Positions 25,743-35,230 of a DNA stretch of 64,000 nucleotides are shown here, piece by piece. The position numbers were made by a program, and so were the translations under genes. The notes beneath the pieces were generated by a model. It was not told the origin of the DNA. It did no database searches and saw nothing but the letters and a program-made list of their open reading frames with translations. This DNA comes from Desnuesiella massiliensis. Its GTDB lineage: Bacteria > Bacillota > Clostridia > Clostridiales > Clostridiaceae. The stretch is from assembly GCF_001403615.1 (NCBI RefSeq), contig NZ_LN879453.1, positions 124,001 through 188,000 of the forward strand, read 5' to 3'. Numbering within the stretch: the stretch's first letter is position 1; the number at the start of each line of letters is the position of its first letter.

Positions 25743-27518
25743 TTGAAAACTGGAAAAATAGTAAAAGTTTCAGGTCCTTTAGTTGTAGCTGAAGGAATGG
25801 ATGAAGCTAATATATATGACGTTTGTAAAGTAGGAGAGAAGGGCCTTATCGGAGAAATTATTGAAATGAGAGGAAATAAGGCTTCCATACAGGTATATGA
25901 AGAGACTTCAGGTATAGGACCTGGGGACCCAGTATATACCACAGGAGAGCCTCTAAGTGTAGAATTAGGACCAGGATTAATAGAGTCTATGTTCGACGGT
26001 ATTCAAAGACCTTTGGATGCTTATCTTGAGGCGGCACAAAGTAACTTCTTGAAAAAAGGTATAGAAGTATCTCCATTAAATAGAATAAAGAAGTGGGCTT
26101 TTGAACCTAGGGTAAATGAAGGAGATAAAGTAACCTCAGGAACTGTAATAGGTGTAGTACAAGAAACTGCTGTAGTGGAACATAGAGTAATGGTGCCTTA
26201 CGGAGTAGAAGGTACTGTAAAGGTAATAAAAGCCGGAGAATTCACTATTGAAGAAATAGTATGTGTTTTAGAAACTGAAAAGGGATTAAAAGAATTAAGC
26301 TTAATGCAAAAATGGCCTGTTAGAAAAGGAAGACCCTACGTTAGAAAATTAAATCCTGTGGCTCCAATGGTTACAGGTCAAAGGGTTATTGATACCTTCT
26401 TCCCTGTGGCAAAGGGTGGTACTGCCAGCGTTCCAGGACCTTTCGGAGCTGGTAAGACAGTAGTTCAGCACCAGATAGCTAAATGGGGAGATACTGAGAT
26501 AGTGGTATATGTTGGCTGCGGAGAGCGCGGAAATGAAATGACAGACGTTCTTAATGAGTTCCCAGAGTTAAAGGATCCAAAAACAGGAGAATCCTTAATG
26601 AAGAGAACTGTGCTTATTGCTAACACTTCAAACATGCCTGTGGCAGCTAGAGAAGCTTCCATATATACTGGTATCACCATTGCAGAATATTTTAGGGATA
26701 TGGGATACTCTGTAGCTATAATGGCGGACTCTACCTCCCGTTGGGCAGAAGCCTTAAGAGAGATGTCTGGAAGACTTGAAGAGATGCCAGGAGACGAAGG
26801 TTACCCAGCTTATCTAGGTTCAAGACTTGCAGAGTTCTATGAAAGAGCTGGTAAAGTAATATGCTTAGGTAATGAAGGAAGAGAAGGAGCTGTTACTGCT
26901 ATAGGAGCGGTTTCACCTCCAGGAGGAGATATATCAGAGCCAGTTTCGCAGGCTACCTTAAGAATCGTTAAGGTTTTCTGGGGACTGGATGCTCAATTAG
27001 CTTATAGAAGACATTTCCCTTCTATAAACTGGTTAAATTCTTATTCATTATATGCAGATAAAATCGGAGAATGGATGGATAAGGATATTGCATCTGACTG
27101 GACTGAACTCAGAACAGAAGCTATGGCACTTTTACAAGAAGAAGCTAACTTAGAAGAAATAGTTAGACTTGTTGGTATAGACGCTTTATCTGAAAAGGAT
27201 AGATTAAAGCTTGAAGTAGCTAAGTCTCTAAGAGAAGACTATTTACAACAAAATGCTTTCCACGAAGTGGATACCTATGCTTCTTTGGATAAGCAATATA
27301 AGATGCTAAAGCTAATTCTTCAATTCTTTAGAGAAGCACAAAAGGCTTTAGATGCAGGTGTATACTTAAATAAGGTATTAGACTTACCAATTAGAGATAA
27401 GATAGCTAGAAGTAAGTACATACCTGAAGCTGAAATAGCTAAAATAGATGACATATCTAAAGAGCTTTCAGTGGCTATGGAAGACTTAATCAGCCAAGGA
27501 GGTGTACTACATGCTTAA
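25743..27518 (+). CDS. ntpA: V-type ATPase catalytic subunit A
   Basis: Catalytic nucleotide-binding subunit, 591 residues. The P-loop is GPFGAGKT at 232-239, followed by GCGERGNE (the catalytic glutamate region) and SRWAEALREMSGRLEEMPGDEGYPAYLG. The about 90-residue non-homologous insertion (about 110-200; EPRVNEGDKV, VMVPYGVEGTV) that separates A subunits from F-type beta is present. Start is TTG after aggaaggtaggtaggtatc. Overlaps subunit B by 8 bases. In fermentative clostridia the enzyme usually hydrolyses ATP to pump ions. Confidence 0.97.
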   Translation: MKTGKIVKVSGPLVVAEGMDEANIYDVCKVGEKGLIGEIIEMRGNKASIQVYEETSGIGPGDPVYTTGEPLSVELGPGLIESMFDGIQRPLDAYLEAAQSNFLKKGIEVSPLNRIKKWAFEPRVNEGDKVTSGTVIGVVQETAVVEHRVMVPYGVEGTVKVIKAGEFTIEEIVCVLETEKGLKELSLMQKWPVRKGRPYVRKLNPVAPMVTGQRVIDTFFPVAKGGTASVPGPFGAGKTVVQHQIAKWGDTEIVVYVGCGERGNEMTDVLNEFPELKDPKTGESLMKRTVLIANTSNMPVAAREASIYTGITIAEYFRDMGYSVAIMADSTSRWAEALREMSGRLEEMPGDEGYPAYLGSRLAEFYERAGKVICLGNEGREGAVTAIGAVSPPGGDISEPVSQATLRIVKVFWGLDAQLAYRRHFPSINWLNSYSLYADKIGEWMDKDIASDWTELRTEAMALLQEEANLEEIVRLVGIDALSEKDRLKLEVAKSLREDYLQQNAFHEVDTYASLDKQYKMLKLILQFFREAQKALDAGVYLNKVLDLPIRDKIARSKYIPEAEIAKIDDISKELSVAMEDLISQGGVLHA

Positions 27519-28893
27519 GGAATATAGAACCGTTACAGAAGTGGTTGGACCACTTATGGTAGTAGAAGGTGTAGAAGGCGTAAAATTCGATGAATTAGTT
27601 GAAATAGAGATGCATAACGGAGAAATGAGAAGAGGTAAGGTTCTTGAAGTAAATGGCAGCAAAGCCATGGTTCAGATCTTTGAAGGCTCCTCAGGAATAA
27701 ATCCTAAGGGAACAAAGGCTAAATTCTTAGGAAGACCTCTAGAACTTGGAGTTTCTGAAGATATGCTTGGAAGAGTCTTTGATGGTATGGGAAGACCGAA
27801 GGATAACGGTCCAAAGATAATACCAGAAAAAAGATTAGATATAAACGGAGAGCCTATAAATCCAGTGGCTAGAAATTATCCTTCAGAGTTTATTCAAACT
27901 GGAATATCTGCCATAGATGGCTTAAATACTCTAGTTAGAGGACAAAAGCTTCCTGTATTCTCAGGTTCAGGTTTACCTCATGCTCAGTTAGCTGCTCAAA
28001 TAGCAAGACAGGCAAAGGTGTTAAGTTCAGATTCAAAATTTGCCGTGGTATTTGCGGCCATAGGTATAACTTTTGAAGAGGCGGAGTTCTTTATTGAAGA
28101 CTTCACAAGAACTGGCGCCATAGATAGATCTGTTCTATTTATGAATCTAGCTAATGATCCAGCTATAGAAAGAATAGCTACTCCAAGAATGGCTCTTACT
28201 TGCGCTGAATATTTAGCTTATGAAAAAGGAATGCACGTGCTAGTTATAATGACAGATATAACAAACTATGCAGAGGCTCTACGTGAGGTTTCCGCAGCAA
28301 GAAAAGAGGTTCCTGGAAGAAGAGGATATCCAGGATATCTATATACAGACCTTTCAACTCTATATGAAAGAGCAGGAAGGTTAAGAGGAAAAGAGGGTTC
28401 CATCACTCAAATACCAATACTTACTATGCCTGAAGATGATAAAACTCACCCAATACCAGACTTAACTGGCTATATAACTGAGGGACAGATAATACTTTCA
28501 AGAGAGCTTTACAAAAAAGGTATTATGCCTCCAGTGGACGTTTTACCATCCCTTTCAAGACTTAAAGATAAAGGTATAGGTAAAGGAAAGACAAGAGAAG
28601 ACCATGCAGATACTATGAACCAATTATTCTCAGCTTATGCTCAAGGTAAGCAAGCTAAAGAATTAGCAGCCATCCTTGGAGAATCTGCACTTTCAGACAA
28701 CGATAAGAAGTTTGCTAAATTTGCAGAGGCTTTTGAAAAGGAATATGTATCCCAAGGCTTTACCACTAATAGATCCATAGAAGAAACCCTAAGCTTAGGT
28801 TGGAAGCTTCTTAAGATATTACCAAGAACAGAGCTTAAGAGAATAAGAGATGAGTATTTAGATAAATACATGCCACTAAGAGAGGAAGACTAG
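27511..28893 (+). CDS. ntpB: V-type ATPase regulatory subunit B
   Basis: Non-catalytic nucleotide-binding-fold subunit, 460 residues from the ATG at 27511, which follows caaggaggtgtactac; a GTG nine bases earlier is in frame but badly placed. The P-loop is replaced by SGSGLPHAQLAAQIARQ, as always in B subunits. Downstream LREVSAARKEVPGRRGYPGYLYTDL and the C-terminal GWKLLKILP are typical. One base separates its stop from subunit D. Confidence 0.96.
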   Translation: MLKEYRTVTEVVGPLMVVEGVEGVKFDELVEIEMHNGEMRRGKVLEVNGSKAMVQIFEGSSGINPKGTKAKFLGRPLELGVSEDMLGRVFDGMGRPKDNGPKIIPEKRLDINGEPINPVARNYPSEFIQTGISAIDGLNTLVRGQKLPVFSGSGLPHAQLAAQIARQAKVLSSDSKFAVVFAAIGITFEEAEFFIEDFTRTGAIDRSVLFMNLANDPAIERIATPRMALTCAEYLAYEKGMHVLVIMTDITNYAEALREVSAARKEVPGRRGYPGYLYTDLSTLYERAGRLRGKEGSITQIPILTMPEDDKTHPIPDLTGYITEGQIILSRELYKKGIMPPVDVLPSLSRLKDKGIGKGKTREDHADTMNQLFSAYAQGKQAKELAAILGESALSDNDKKFAKFAEAFEKEYVSQGFTTNRSIEETLSLGWKLLKILPRTELKRIRDEYLDKYMPLREED

Positions 28894-28894
28894 T

Positions 28895-29536
28895 ATGGCA
28901 AGGTTAAATGTGAATCCAACCAGAATGGAACTCACTAAACTGAAAAAAAGGTTAGTGACAGCAGTAAGAGGTCATAAGCTTTTAAAGGATAAACAAGACG
29001 AACTCATGAGACAATTTATAAATCTAGTAAAATATAATAATGAACTTAGAAAATCTGTAGAAGAAGAACTTCAAGGTTCTTTAAAGGATTTCGTCATGGC
29101 AAGAGCCGTAATGAGTTCAGAGTTCTTAGAAGAAGCCATTGTTTATCCTAAAGAAAAAATCAGCTTAGAGGTTGGAACAAAAAACGTAATGAGTGTTAAT
29201 GTACCTGTGATGAACTTTAAAAGAAAGCTTGAAGGCGATGCAGGTAGCATTTACCCCTACGGTTTTGCAAATACCTCTGCAGAATTAGATGGAGCTATAG
29301 AAAAGCTATATAGCATTCTACCGAAGCTTCTAGAGTTAGCCCAAGTAGAGAAATCTACACAGCTTATGGCTGATGAAATAGAGAAAACCAGAAGAAGAGT
29401 TAATGCTCTAGAATATATGACTATTCCTCAGCTTCAAGAGACTATTAAATATATAAGAATGAAGCTGGATGAAAATGAAAGAGGAGCCTTAACCAGATTG
29501 ATGAAGGTTAAGAGCATGATAGAGCAAAGAGGATAA
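28895..29536 (+). CDS. ntpD: V-type ATPase subunit D (central shaft)
   Basis: A 213-residue antiparallel coiled-coil shaft subunit. Signature start LNVNPTRMELTKLKKRLVTAVRGHKLLKDK and the C-terminal EIEKTRRRVNALEYMTIP are diagnostic (the second is the long returning helix). Last gene of the operon; a terminator follows 15 bases later. Confidence 0.95.
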   Translation: MARLNVNPTRMELTKLKKRLVTAVRGHKLLKDKQDELMRQFINLVKYNNELRKSVEEELQGSLKDFVMARAVMSSEFLEEAIVYPKEKISLEVGTKNVMSVNVPVMNFKRKLEGDAGSIYPYGFANTSAELDGAIEKLYSILPKLLELAQVEKSTQLMADEIEKTRRRVNALEYMTIPQLQETIKYIRMKLDENERGALTRLMKVKSMIEQRG

Positions 29537-29551
29537 GTAAATAGTAAACAT

Positions 29552-29590
29552 AAAAAAGAGTTGAAGCGAAAGCTTTAGCTCTTTTTTCTT
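29552..29590 (+). terminator. Terminator of the V-ATPase operon
   Basis: AAAAAAGAG-ttg-AAGC / GCTT-tag-CTCTTTTTT hairpin with a GAAA tetraloop and a T tail, 15 bases after subunit D. The following 300 bases to 29900 hold no ORF or structure I can support. Confidence 0.85.
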
Positions 29591-29899
29591 GGGCAAAATA
29601 TATAAAATGAAAGTCATAAGAAGATTTTTTACCTTGAGTAAGTACATAAGCTGGTGTATAAAACAAAGTTTTTAATTTTTACAGTTGATTTCACAATAAG
29701 ACATAATTTTCAAAAGAATTATTATATCATATATGTAGGATTAAAAAATAGGCGTACCACTATTTTGAATTTTCATATAGGCAATCTTAACAGAGAATAT
29801 AAACAAATTATAATTATGGAGTAAGTCACTTGATAATAGTTTTTAGACTTGATTTTAATGAGACGTAATTGTAAAAATACGATACATGGGGGAATAATT

Positions 29900-30739
29900 T
29901 TGTCTATAAATATACTTAAAGAACCAAGAGATAAAGAATATGAGAGATTAATACAATATGCTTTTAAAACATGTAAGACTTTTGTATTAGCAGTACAACG
30001 AGAAATATTAATATTTTACCCTAAACCTAAGATATTAGAAGAGTTAGAACAGTACAAAGTAAATGGATTAAAAGCACTTTATTATCCTCAAATTAATTAT
30101 TACAATCATGATACAATACTTTATTTTTATGAGTGTAATGAGGGAGCTAAATCAATTATCATGCAGGCGGTAATGGGACTTTATGACTGGAGACATCCTT
30201 ACTTACCAGAGGACTTAACTTTTCTTGATGATAAAGGTGATATATGGATGTACAGCATATCTCACGAAAATATTGCTGGAATATACGAAAGAAATATAGA
30301 TGAAGTTGAATTTATAAAAAGCGAGATTGAATTAGAAATATATTGGAGAGAAAGGGTATATACAGAAGCCGAAGCTATGGAAGCTATTACTAATTTGCAT
30401 TGCTTAATAGATGGATACTTTTTCTTATTAAGAGCCAATGAAACATGGACTTTAGATGAAAGATTCAGTAATAAAGAGAACTCAGAGCATTATATGTATT
30501 GGAATGAATATTTTGATGAATACGATATAAAGGAACATTATTTAGCCTTTGAAATTGCTCATTTGGGTAATTTACTTAAGTTAAATAATCCTATTTATGC
30601 TTTTGACTTTTCTAATTTATTAAATGAGGTACAGAATACTAGTTATTTAGAACAATCCTTAATTAGAAACATAGGTGGTAATTCAGAAATACTATATGAA
30701 TTTCTAGAAAGATTTAAACTAAAGTATAAGAAAAAGTAA
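29900..30739 (+). CDS. Uncharacterised 279-residue protein
   Basis: I do not recognise this protein. The start chosen is the TTG at 29900, placed seven bases after GGGGG; an ATG at 29849 is in frame but has no ribosome binding site. The product is soluble, rich in Tyr, Trp and acidic residues, with GLYDWRHPYLPEDLTFL in the middle and a C-terminal FLERFKLKYKKK. It opens the accessory stretch of GNAT, Nudix and SMI1 genes. The composition resembles immunity-type or phage-encoded cytoplasmic proteins, but that is impression only. Confidence 0.6.
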   Translation: MSINILKEPRDKEYERLIQYAFKTCKTFVLAVQREILIFYPKPKILEELEQYKVNGLKALYYPQINYYNHDTILYFYECNEGAKSIIMQAVMGLYDWRHPYLPEDLTFLDDKGDIWMYSISHENIAGIYERNIDEVEFIKSEIELEIYWRERVYTEAEAMEAITNLHCLIDGYFFLLRANETWTLDERFSNKENSEHYMYWNEYFDEYDIKEHYLAFEIAHLGNLLKLNNPIYAFDFSNLLNEVQNTSYLEQSLIRNIGGNSEILYEFLERFKLKYKKK

Positions 30740-30768
30740 ATTATATTAATACTTGATAGTTTAATTGA

Positions 30769-31014
30769 AACATCAAGCTTTTCACATTTTTCTTTAAAAT
30801 AAATCTAGTTGATTTTGAAGATTCTACAATCAATTGTATCTTATTCTATGATATTTTCCATGGTGAAGAAATAGATAGATTTTCTATGATAAAAGAAAGT
30901 TATAGAGTTTTAAAAGATAATGTAGTGTTATCTATACTACCATTCCATTTTTCAAATTATAGGGATAAAGGTGGAAATAAGAAAAAGTATAAAATAGATC
31001 AGTTACTTAATTAA
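30769..31014 (+). pseudogene. Truncated methyltransferase fragment
   Basis: An open frame without a start codon encodes VDFEDSTINCILFYDIFHG and then a stretch ending SYRVLKDNVVLSILPFHFS, which matches the middle and motif III of UbiE-type class I methyltransferases (usual pattern: lPFeD.sFD.v...h.l......l.e..RVLKpgG.l.i). The N-terminal half with motif I is missing, so this is a decayed remnant. It accounts for most of the 428-base gap between the flanking genes. Confidence 0.6.
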
Positions 31015-31167
31015 ATAATAGATTTCAATTTTTAATATTGAATTAAAAGCTAAGAAAAAAGGTTTTTAGCATGTAAGCGACTCCATAAAAAGTGATAAAT
31101 TTAATTCAAAAAGTATATGTAAAAGTATGGAGCAAAGGTTATTTATGTAATCTAGGAGGAAGATAGA

Positions 31168-32034
31168 ATGATAAGAAGATGCACTTCAAGTGATATTCAG
31201 CAAATTGTAGATTTGGCATTTGCAAAAAATAATCAGCCTGAACACAATTCTGCTTTTTGCTGCAAAGAATATAATTCTATACAACAAGATTTTTTAAAGA
31301 TGATGGAATCAAAAGCAAGTGCTGTTATTGGTTATTTCAAAGAAGAAACTTTAGTGGGCGTGATTGGAATTTTTGTAGATGAAGAAAAATATACGGCAGA
31401 TTGTTGTGGACCTTTTGTAGCTGTAGAGGATTTTGTTAGCATAGCTAAATTGCTTTTTGACTACGTAAAAAACTATTTCAAAGAAAATTTGCAATACAAT
31501 TTCTTTTTCGATTCTAGAAATCGAGAATATCTTGCTTTTATGGAGGTTATTCATGCTGAAAATCAAGGCAATGAATGCTGTCTTGCATTAAAACGTCAAA
31601 ATTATAAGAGAAAGAGCTATGGAATAAATATAATACCACTGCCTGTAGAATATGTTAATGATTTTATGAGTTTACATAACACTATATTTCCTGATGTATA
31701 TGTATCAGGTATGGATATAATAAATTCTATAGGACAATCTCGAAAAGTGTTTTGTATTATAGAAAATGAAATGCTAATTGGATATAGTGTTTTGAAACGA
31801 GCAATAAATAGCTCAAGAGTTACTGCAGAAATCATAGCCATAGATAAAAAGCAGCGTGGAAAAGGTTATGGAAGAGCATTACTAAATGAATTAGCAAAGC
31901 AGGCTTTTTATGTTGAAAATGCAGAATTTCTTAATTTAGTTGTTGAAAATATAAATATTAATGCAATGAATTTATATTATACCTTCGGATTTGAGTTAGT
32001 TACTGAAAATTGTTTTTACTGTAAAGATAATTGA
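31168..32034 (+). CDS. GNAT family N-acetyltransferase (tandem)
   Basis: A 288-residue protein with two GNAT-like halves. The C-terminal one (about 150-288) has the acetyl-CoA motif A KKQRGKGYGRALLNELAKQA and motif B NAMNLYYTFGFELV. The N-terminal half (about 1-140) is degenerate (IRRCTSSDIQQIVDLAF, VGVIGIFVDEE). Start follows taggaggaagatag. Acyl acceptor unknown. It is the first of a cluster of GNAT genes. Confidence 0.85.
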   Translation: MIRRCTSSDIQQIVDLAFAKNNQPEHNSAFCCKEYNSIQQDFLKMMESKASAVIGYFKEETLVGVIGIFVDEEKYTADCCGPFVAVEDFVSIAKLLFDYVKNYFKENLQYNFFFDSRNREYLAFMEVIHAENQGNECCLALKRQNYKRKSYGINIIPLPVEYVNDFMSLHNTIFPDVYVSGMDIINSIGQSRKVFCIIENEMLIGYSVLKRAINSSRVTAEIIAIDKKQRGKGYGRALLNELAKQAFYVENAEFLNLVVENININAMNLYYTFGFELVTENCFYCKDN

Positions 32035-32076
32035 TATGGACTTGTTATAAATGATTTTAAGATAGGAGTTGAAAAC

Positions 32077-32610
32077 ATGCTTCCTAAAAGATTAGCGAGA
32101 ACTGTGATTTATGAAAATCCTTGGGTAAATCTCTATGTTGATAAAGTGATATTTCCTGATGGTAGGCTAATAGAAAAACATCATTATCTCCACTATGATA
32201 GGCAATCTGTAGGTGTAGTAATAGAAAATCATAGAAGCGAAATCCTTCTAATTCAATCCTATAGGTATGTAACTAATTCAATAGAATGGGAAATACCTGC
32301 TGGAAGAATTGAAGAAGGAGAGTCACCACAAGAAGCTGCTAAAAGAGAAGTATTAGAGGAGACAGGCTATACAGTAACAGAACCACGGCTTATATACACT
32401 TTTAATCCTTCAAATGGTATGTCTGATGCAGTTTTCAATATAGTTAAATGTAAAGCTATAAGTAGCATTGATAATTTTGATAAAAATGAACTAAAAGAAC
32501 TTAAATGGACAACAATTAGTGATATTAAAGAAATGATAGGTAAGAATCAAATAAAATGTGGGCCGTCTTTAATAGGATTACTACTCATTTTATCAGAAGG
32601 GATTAGATAA
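32077..32610 (+). CDS. Nudix hydrolase, ADP-ribose pyrophosphatase-like
   Basis: A 177-residue Nudix protein. The Nudix box reads GRIEEGESPQEAAKREVLEE followed by TGY, matching GX5EX7REUXEEXGU in full. The N-terminal YENPWVNLYVDKVIFPDGR and EIPAGRIE resemble the ADP-ribose pyrophosphatase (NudF) group, so ADP-ribose is a likely substrate. Start follows taggagttgaaaac. It sits between a GNAT gene and an SMI1/KNR4 gene with gaps of 42 and 95 bases. Confidence 0.88.
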   Translation: MLPKRLARTVIYENPWVNLYVDKVIFPDGRLIEKHHYLHYDRQSVGVVIENHRSEILLIQSYRYVTNSIEWEIPAGRIEEGESPQEAAKREVLEETGYTVTEPRLIYTFNPSNGMSDAVFNIVKCKAISSIDNFDKNELKELKWTTISDIKEMIGKNQIKCGPSLIGLLLILSEGIR

Positions 32611-32705
32611 TTCCTTTGGAGGAATTATAACCGAAAGGAAAAACTTTGTCCTTTATCAAGATACAGAGATCTCTATTAAAGGACTGTTAATGGAGGGAAG
32701 TAAAA

Positions 32706-34067
32706 ATGTCTAACTGTGATTACGGGGACCTAGTAAACAAATGGAATGAAATATTAGTTAAGATAAATTTTGTGGGTGGCAAAACGAGAGAATTAATAAT
32801 GGAACCTCCAGCTACAAAATCAGAGATTGAAGAAAAAGAAAATAGCTTGGGATTTAGCCTACCGGACTCTTTTAAGGAAGTACTATTGAATTTTTCTAAG
32901 CATGTTGAGTTAAACTGGTCTCTTCCCAAAGAAGCAAATTTACCATATGAATTTAAAGAAATATTTTCTGGTGAAATTGGCTGGAGCCTTGAATGGATCG
33001 AGGATTTAAATATATTAGCTGAAGAGCTTGAATATAGCCATGGATATGATGAACCAGATTTAAGAAATAAGCTTCAGTTTTTTCAAGTGGGCAATGGAGA
33101 TATACTAGCGTTTGATGTGCCTCAGAACAGTAGCGAAAGTATAGTTTATTGGAGTCATGAAGGAGCTGGTGTGTTTTATATAGCAGATAATTTTATTTCT
33201 TATATAAAAAAAATTACTGATTTATATTGTGTAGGAAGTGAAATATGGCAATTAGAGCCTTTCCTTGATGAGAAAGGATTGAATACAAATAGCGAAGTAT
33301 CAGGTTATTGGAAGGAATGGTTTGCAAGATTTACAACTATTTCTTTTGAAGAAGCGTCCAGGGATTTAGATAGCTTGATAGAATATATAGAATTTCACGG
33401 TCAGATAGGAAAAAAGGAACAGGATGCTTTTAATGCCTTTGATAAAGATATTATTTTTAAAAAGGTGCTACATAGGTTAGCGGTTATAGATCATTGTCAA
33501 AAGGAAATACTGTATAAAGTTCTTGGAGAAGTGTTGGGTACTCATATTTCTATTTGGGTAAGATCTCTTTGGTCAAAAGAAAGCAAAATTAATCCGTTAA
33601 CGAGAACTTATCTTACAGCCATGTGCCTTGCTAGAGAAGAAGCGCTAAGTATTGTATTACCATATGCTAATAAGATGATTACTCAAGGAGCATATGTATA
33701 TGAGATTAAGGACCATCTAGCGTATTTAAGAAATAATAGAATTATTAATTGGATGAAGGAGTATGTTCCAAATACAAAAGATAATGATCAATGGGCTGAC
33801 CTTTTTGCATGCTCACATCCATCTTGGAACGATGTCACAGAATGGTTTAAGATGGGTGGGAAATATAGAAAAATAGTATTAAGGGCATTAGAACATATGG
33901 TAGATTCATGGACTTCCAGTTACATAAAAGGCAATTTTAAGATTTCTGATAAACCTCATAAACAACAAGTTATTAATGCTCTTGAAGAAATGAAGATATC
34001 AGAGTTATTAAAATCTAAGAAAGAAGTGTATGACAAAATAATAAACAATATAGACTTACTCTTATAA
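32706..34067 (+). CDS. SMI1/KNR4 (SUKH) domain protein with long helical C-terminus
   Basis: A 453-residue protein. Residues about 30-180 fit the SMI1/KNR4 (SUKH-1) domain: PATKSEIEEKENSLGFSLP then FKEVLLNFS, and later FQVGNGDILAFDVPQ with YWSHEGAGV. SUKH proteins often act as immunity proteins to nuclease toxins. The remaining 270 residues are mostly helical and Trp-rich and I cannot assign them. No toxin gene lies next to it. Start follows atggagggaag. Confidence 0.75.
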   Translation: MSNCDYGDLVNKWNEILVKINFVGGKTRELIMEPPATKSEIEEKENSLGFSLPDSFKEVLLNFSKHVELNWSLPKEANLPYEFKEIFSGEIGWSLEWIEDLNILAEELEYSHGYDEPDLRNKLQFFQVGNGDILAFDVPQNSSESIVYWSHEGAGVFYIADNFISYIKKITDLYCVGSEIWQLEPFLDEKGLNTNSEVSGYWKEWFARFTTISFEEASRDLDSLIEYIEFHGQIGKKEQDAFNAFDKDIIFKKVLHRLAVIDHCQKEILYKVLGEVLGTHISIWVRSLWSKESKINPLTRTYLTAMCLAREEALSIVLPYANKMITQGAYVYEIKDHLAYLRNNRIINWMKEYVPNTKDNDQWADLFACSHPSWNDVTEWFKMGGKYRKIVLRALEHMVDSWTSSYIKGNFKISDKPHKQQVINALEEMKISELLKSKKEVYDKIINNIDLLL

Positions 34068-34152
34068 TTCATTAGTATAAAAGCATCAGTAAGAATATCA
34101 TTCCTAAGTTCTAACATTTTAACAAATCATATATATTATGGAGGATTTAACT

Positions 34153-35097
34153 ATGGAAAAAATCAACATTAGAAACTATGTTCCAGAAGATATTTCTCAA
34201 GTGATTGAAATACAAAAAGAATATAAAAGAAAATATTCCAATTATTCAATTCGTGGAGCGGAAGTATATACTCATCATCCAGTATTTGAAAATGGGAGAA
34301 ATATTTTTTGTGCATTCGATGATAAAGACAGACTAATTGCATACTCACCTATTGTACCAGCACCAGTAAATGATGATAGCTCAGAAGAATACCCACATTA
34401 CTTCTGGACAGACATTATATTCAATCCTACAGTAGAAACAGAGACATTAGGCGCAGCAATGAATTTATTGCTCGAAAAGGTAAGAACCAGAGCCATGGAG
34501 GTAAAAGCTACTTTCTCTAAGAGAAGGACACGTTTGGCCAGTCTAAAGTTTGCTGAAGAGGTTGAAGGTATTGATTATTATATTGCCAAAGGTTTTGAGC
34601 ATTACGATACAGTTTATTCAATGAGTAGGAATTTATCTAGCCCCATTGAAGAAGTATCAGTACCTGATGAAGTTGAAATAAAAAGATGGAAAATCTCTAC
34701 ACAAGCAGAAAAACTAAAATACATTAATTCGGATAACTTATCAAACCCAGACAATCCTATAAATCTTGAAAAATTGGAATGGTCCTTAGATGGGCCATGG
34801 TCTGTTGGTTCTTCAGTTGGGGCATTTGACAGATGCGGCAATCTGGTAGGTAGCGTTATGGTATATTGGTTTGATGATAGCCATGGAATTACGGAAGAAG
34901 TCTTTGTTTTACCACAGTGGAGAAGAAAAGGCATTGCTCAATGTATATTAAAGGAGGCATTAGTCTATCTAAAAGAAGGTGGTAAACTTAGTGCAGAATT
35001 AGAGGTTAGAAAATCAAACGGAAAGGCTATAAATCTTTACAAAAGAATGGGATACGAAATAGAGAAAGAAGAATGTTCTCTTGGTATTTTTATTTAG
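34153..35097 (+). CDS. GNAT family N-acetyltransferase (tandem)
   Basis: A 314-residue tandem GNAT. The start is the ATG at 34153, six bases after ggagga; an earlier in-frame ATG at 34138 overlaps that ribosome binding site. The C-terminal domain has VFVLPQWRRKGIAQCILKEA (motif A) and NGKAINLYKRMGYE (motif B). The N-terminal half shares the general mycothiol-synthase-like layout but lacks a clear acetyl-CoA motif. Substrate unknown. Confidence 0.85.
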   Translation: MEKINIRNYVPEDISQVIEIQKEYKRKYSNYSIRGAEVYTHHPVFENGRNIFCAFDDKDRLIAYSPIVPAPVNDDSSEEYPHYFWTDIIFNPTVETETLGAAMNLLLEKVRTRAMEVKATFSKRRTRLASLKFAEEVEGIDYYIAKGFEHYDTVYSMSRNLSSPIEEVSVPDEVEIKRWKISTQAEKLKYINSDNLSNPDNPINLEKLEWSLDGPWSVGSSVGAFDRCGNLVGSVMVYWFDDSHGITEEVFVLPQWRRKGIAQCILKEALVYLKEGGKLSAELEVRKSNGKAINLYKRMGYEIEKEECSLGIFI

Positions 35098-35230
35098 CGA
35101 AGAAATATGAAGGCTGTTAGCTGAAAGAATATGCTTTAGAAAGCTTTGAGTCTGTAATCAAGTATAGTATGAATTAGTAGAATATGATGAATTAGTTATA
35201 CTTTTATATCGTAAAGGGAGATATTAAATT

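Noticed and set aside
32611..32640. Hairpin AATTCC/GGAATT after the Nudix gene as terminator
   Set aside because: Short stem that contains a GGAGG sequence and is not followed by a T run.
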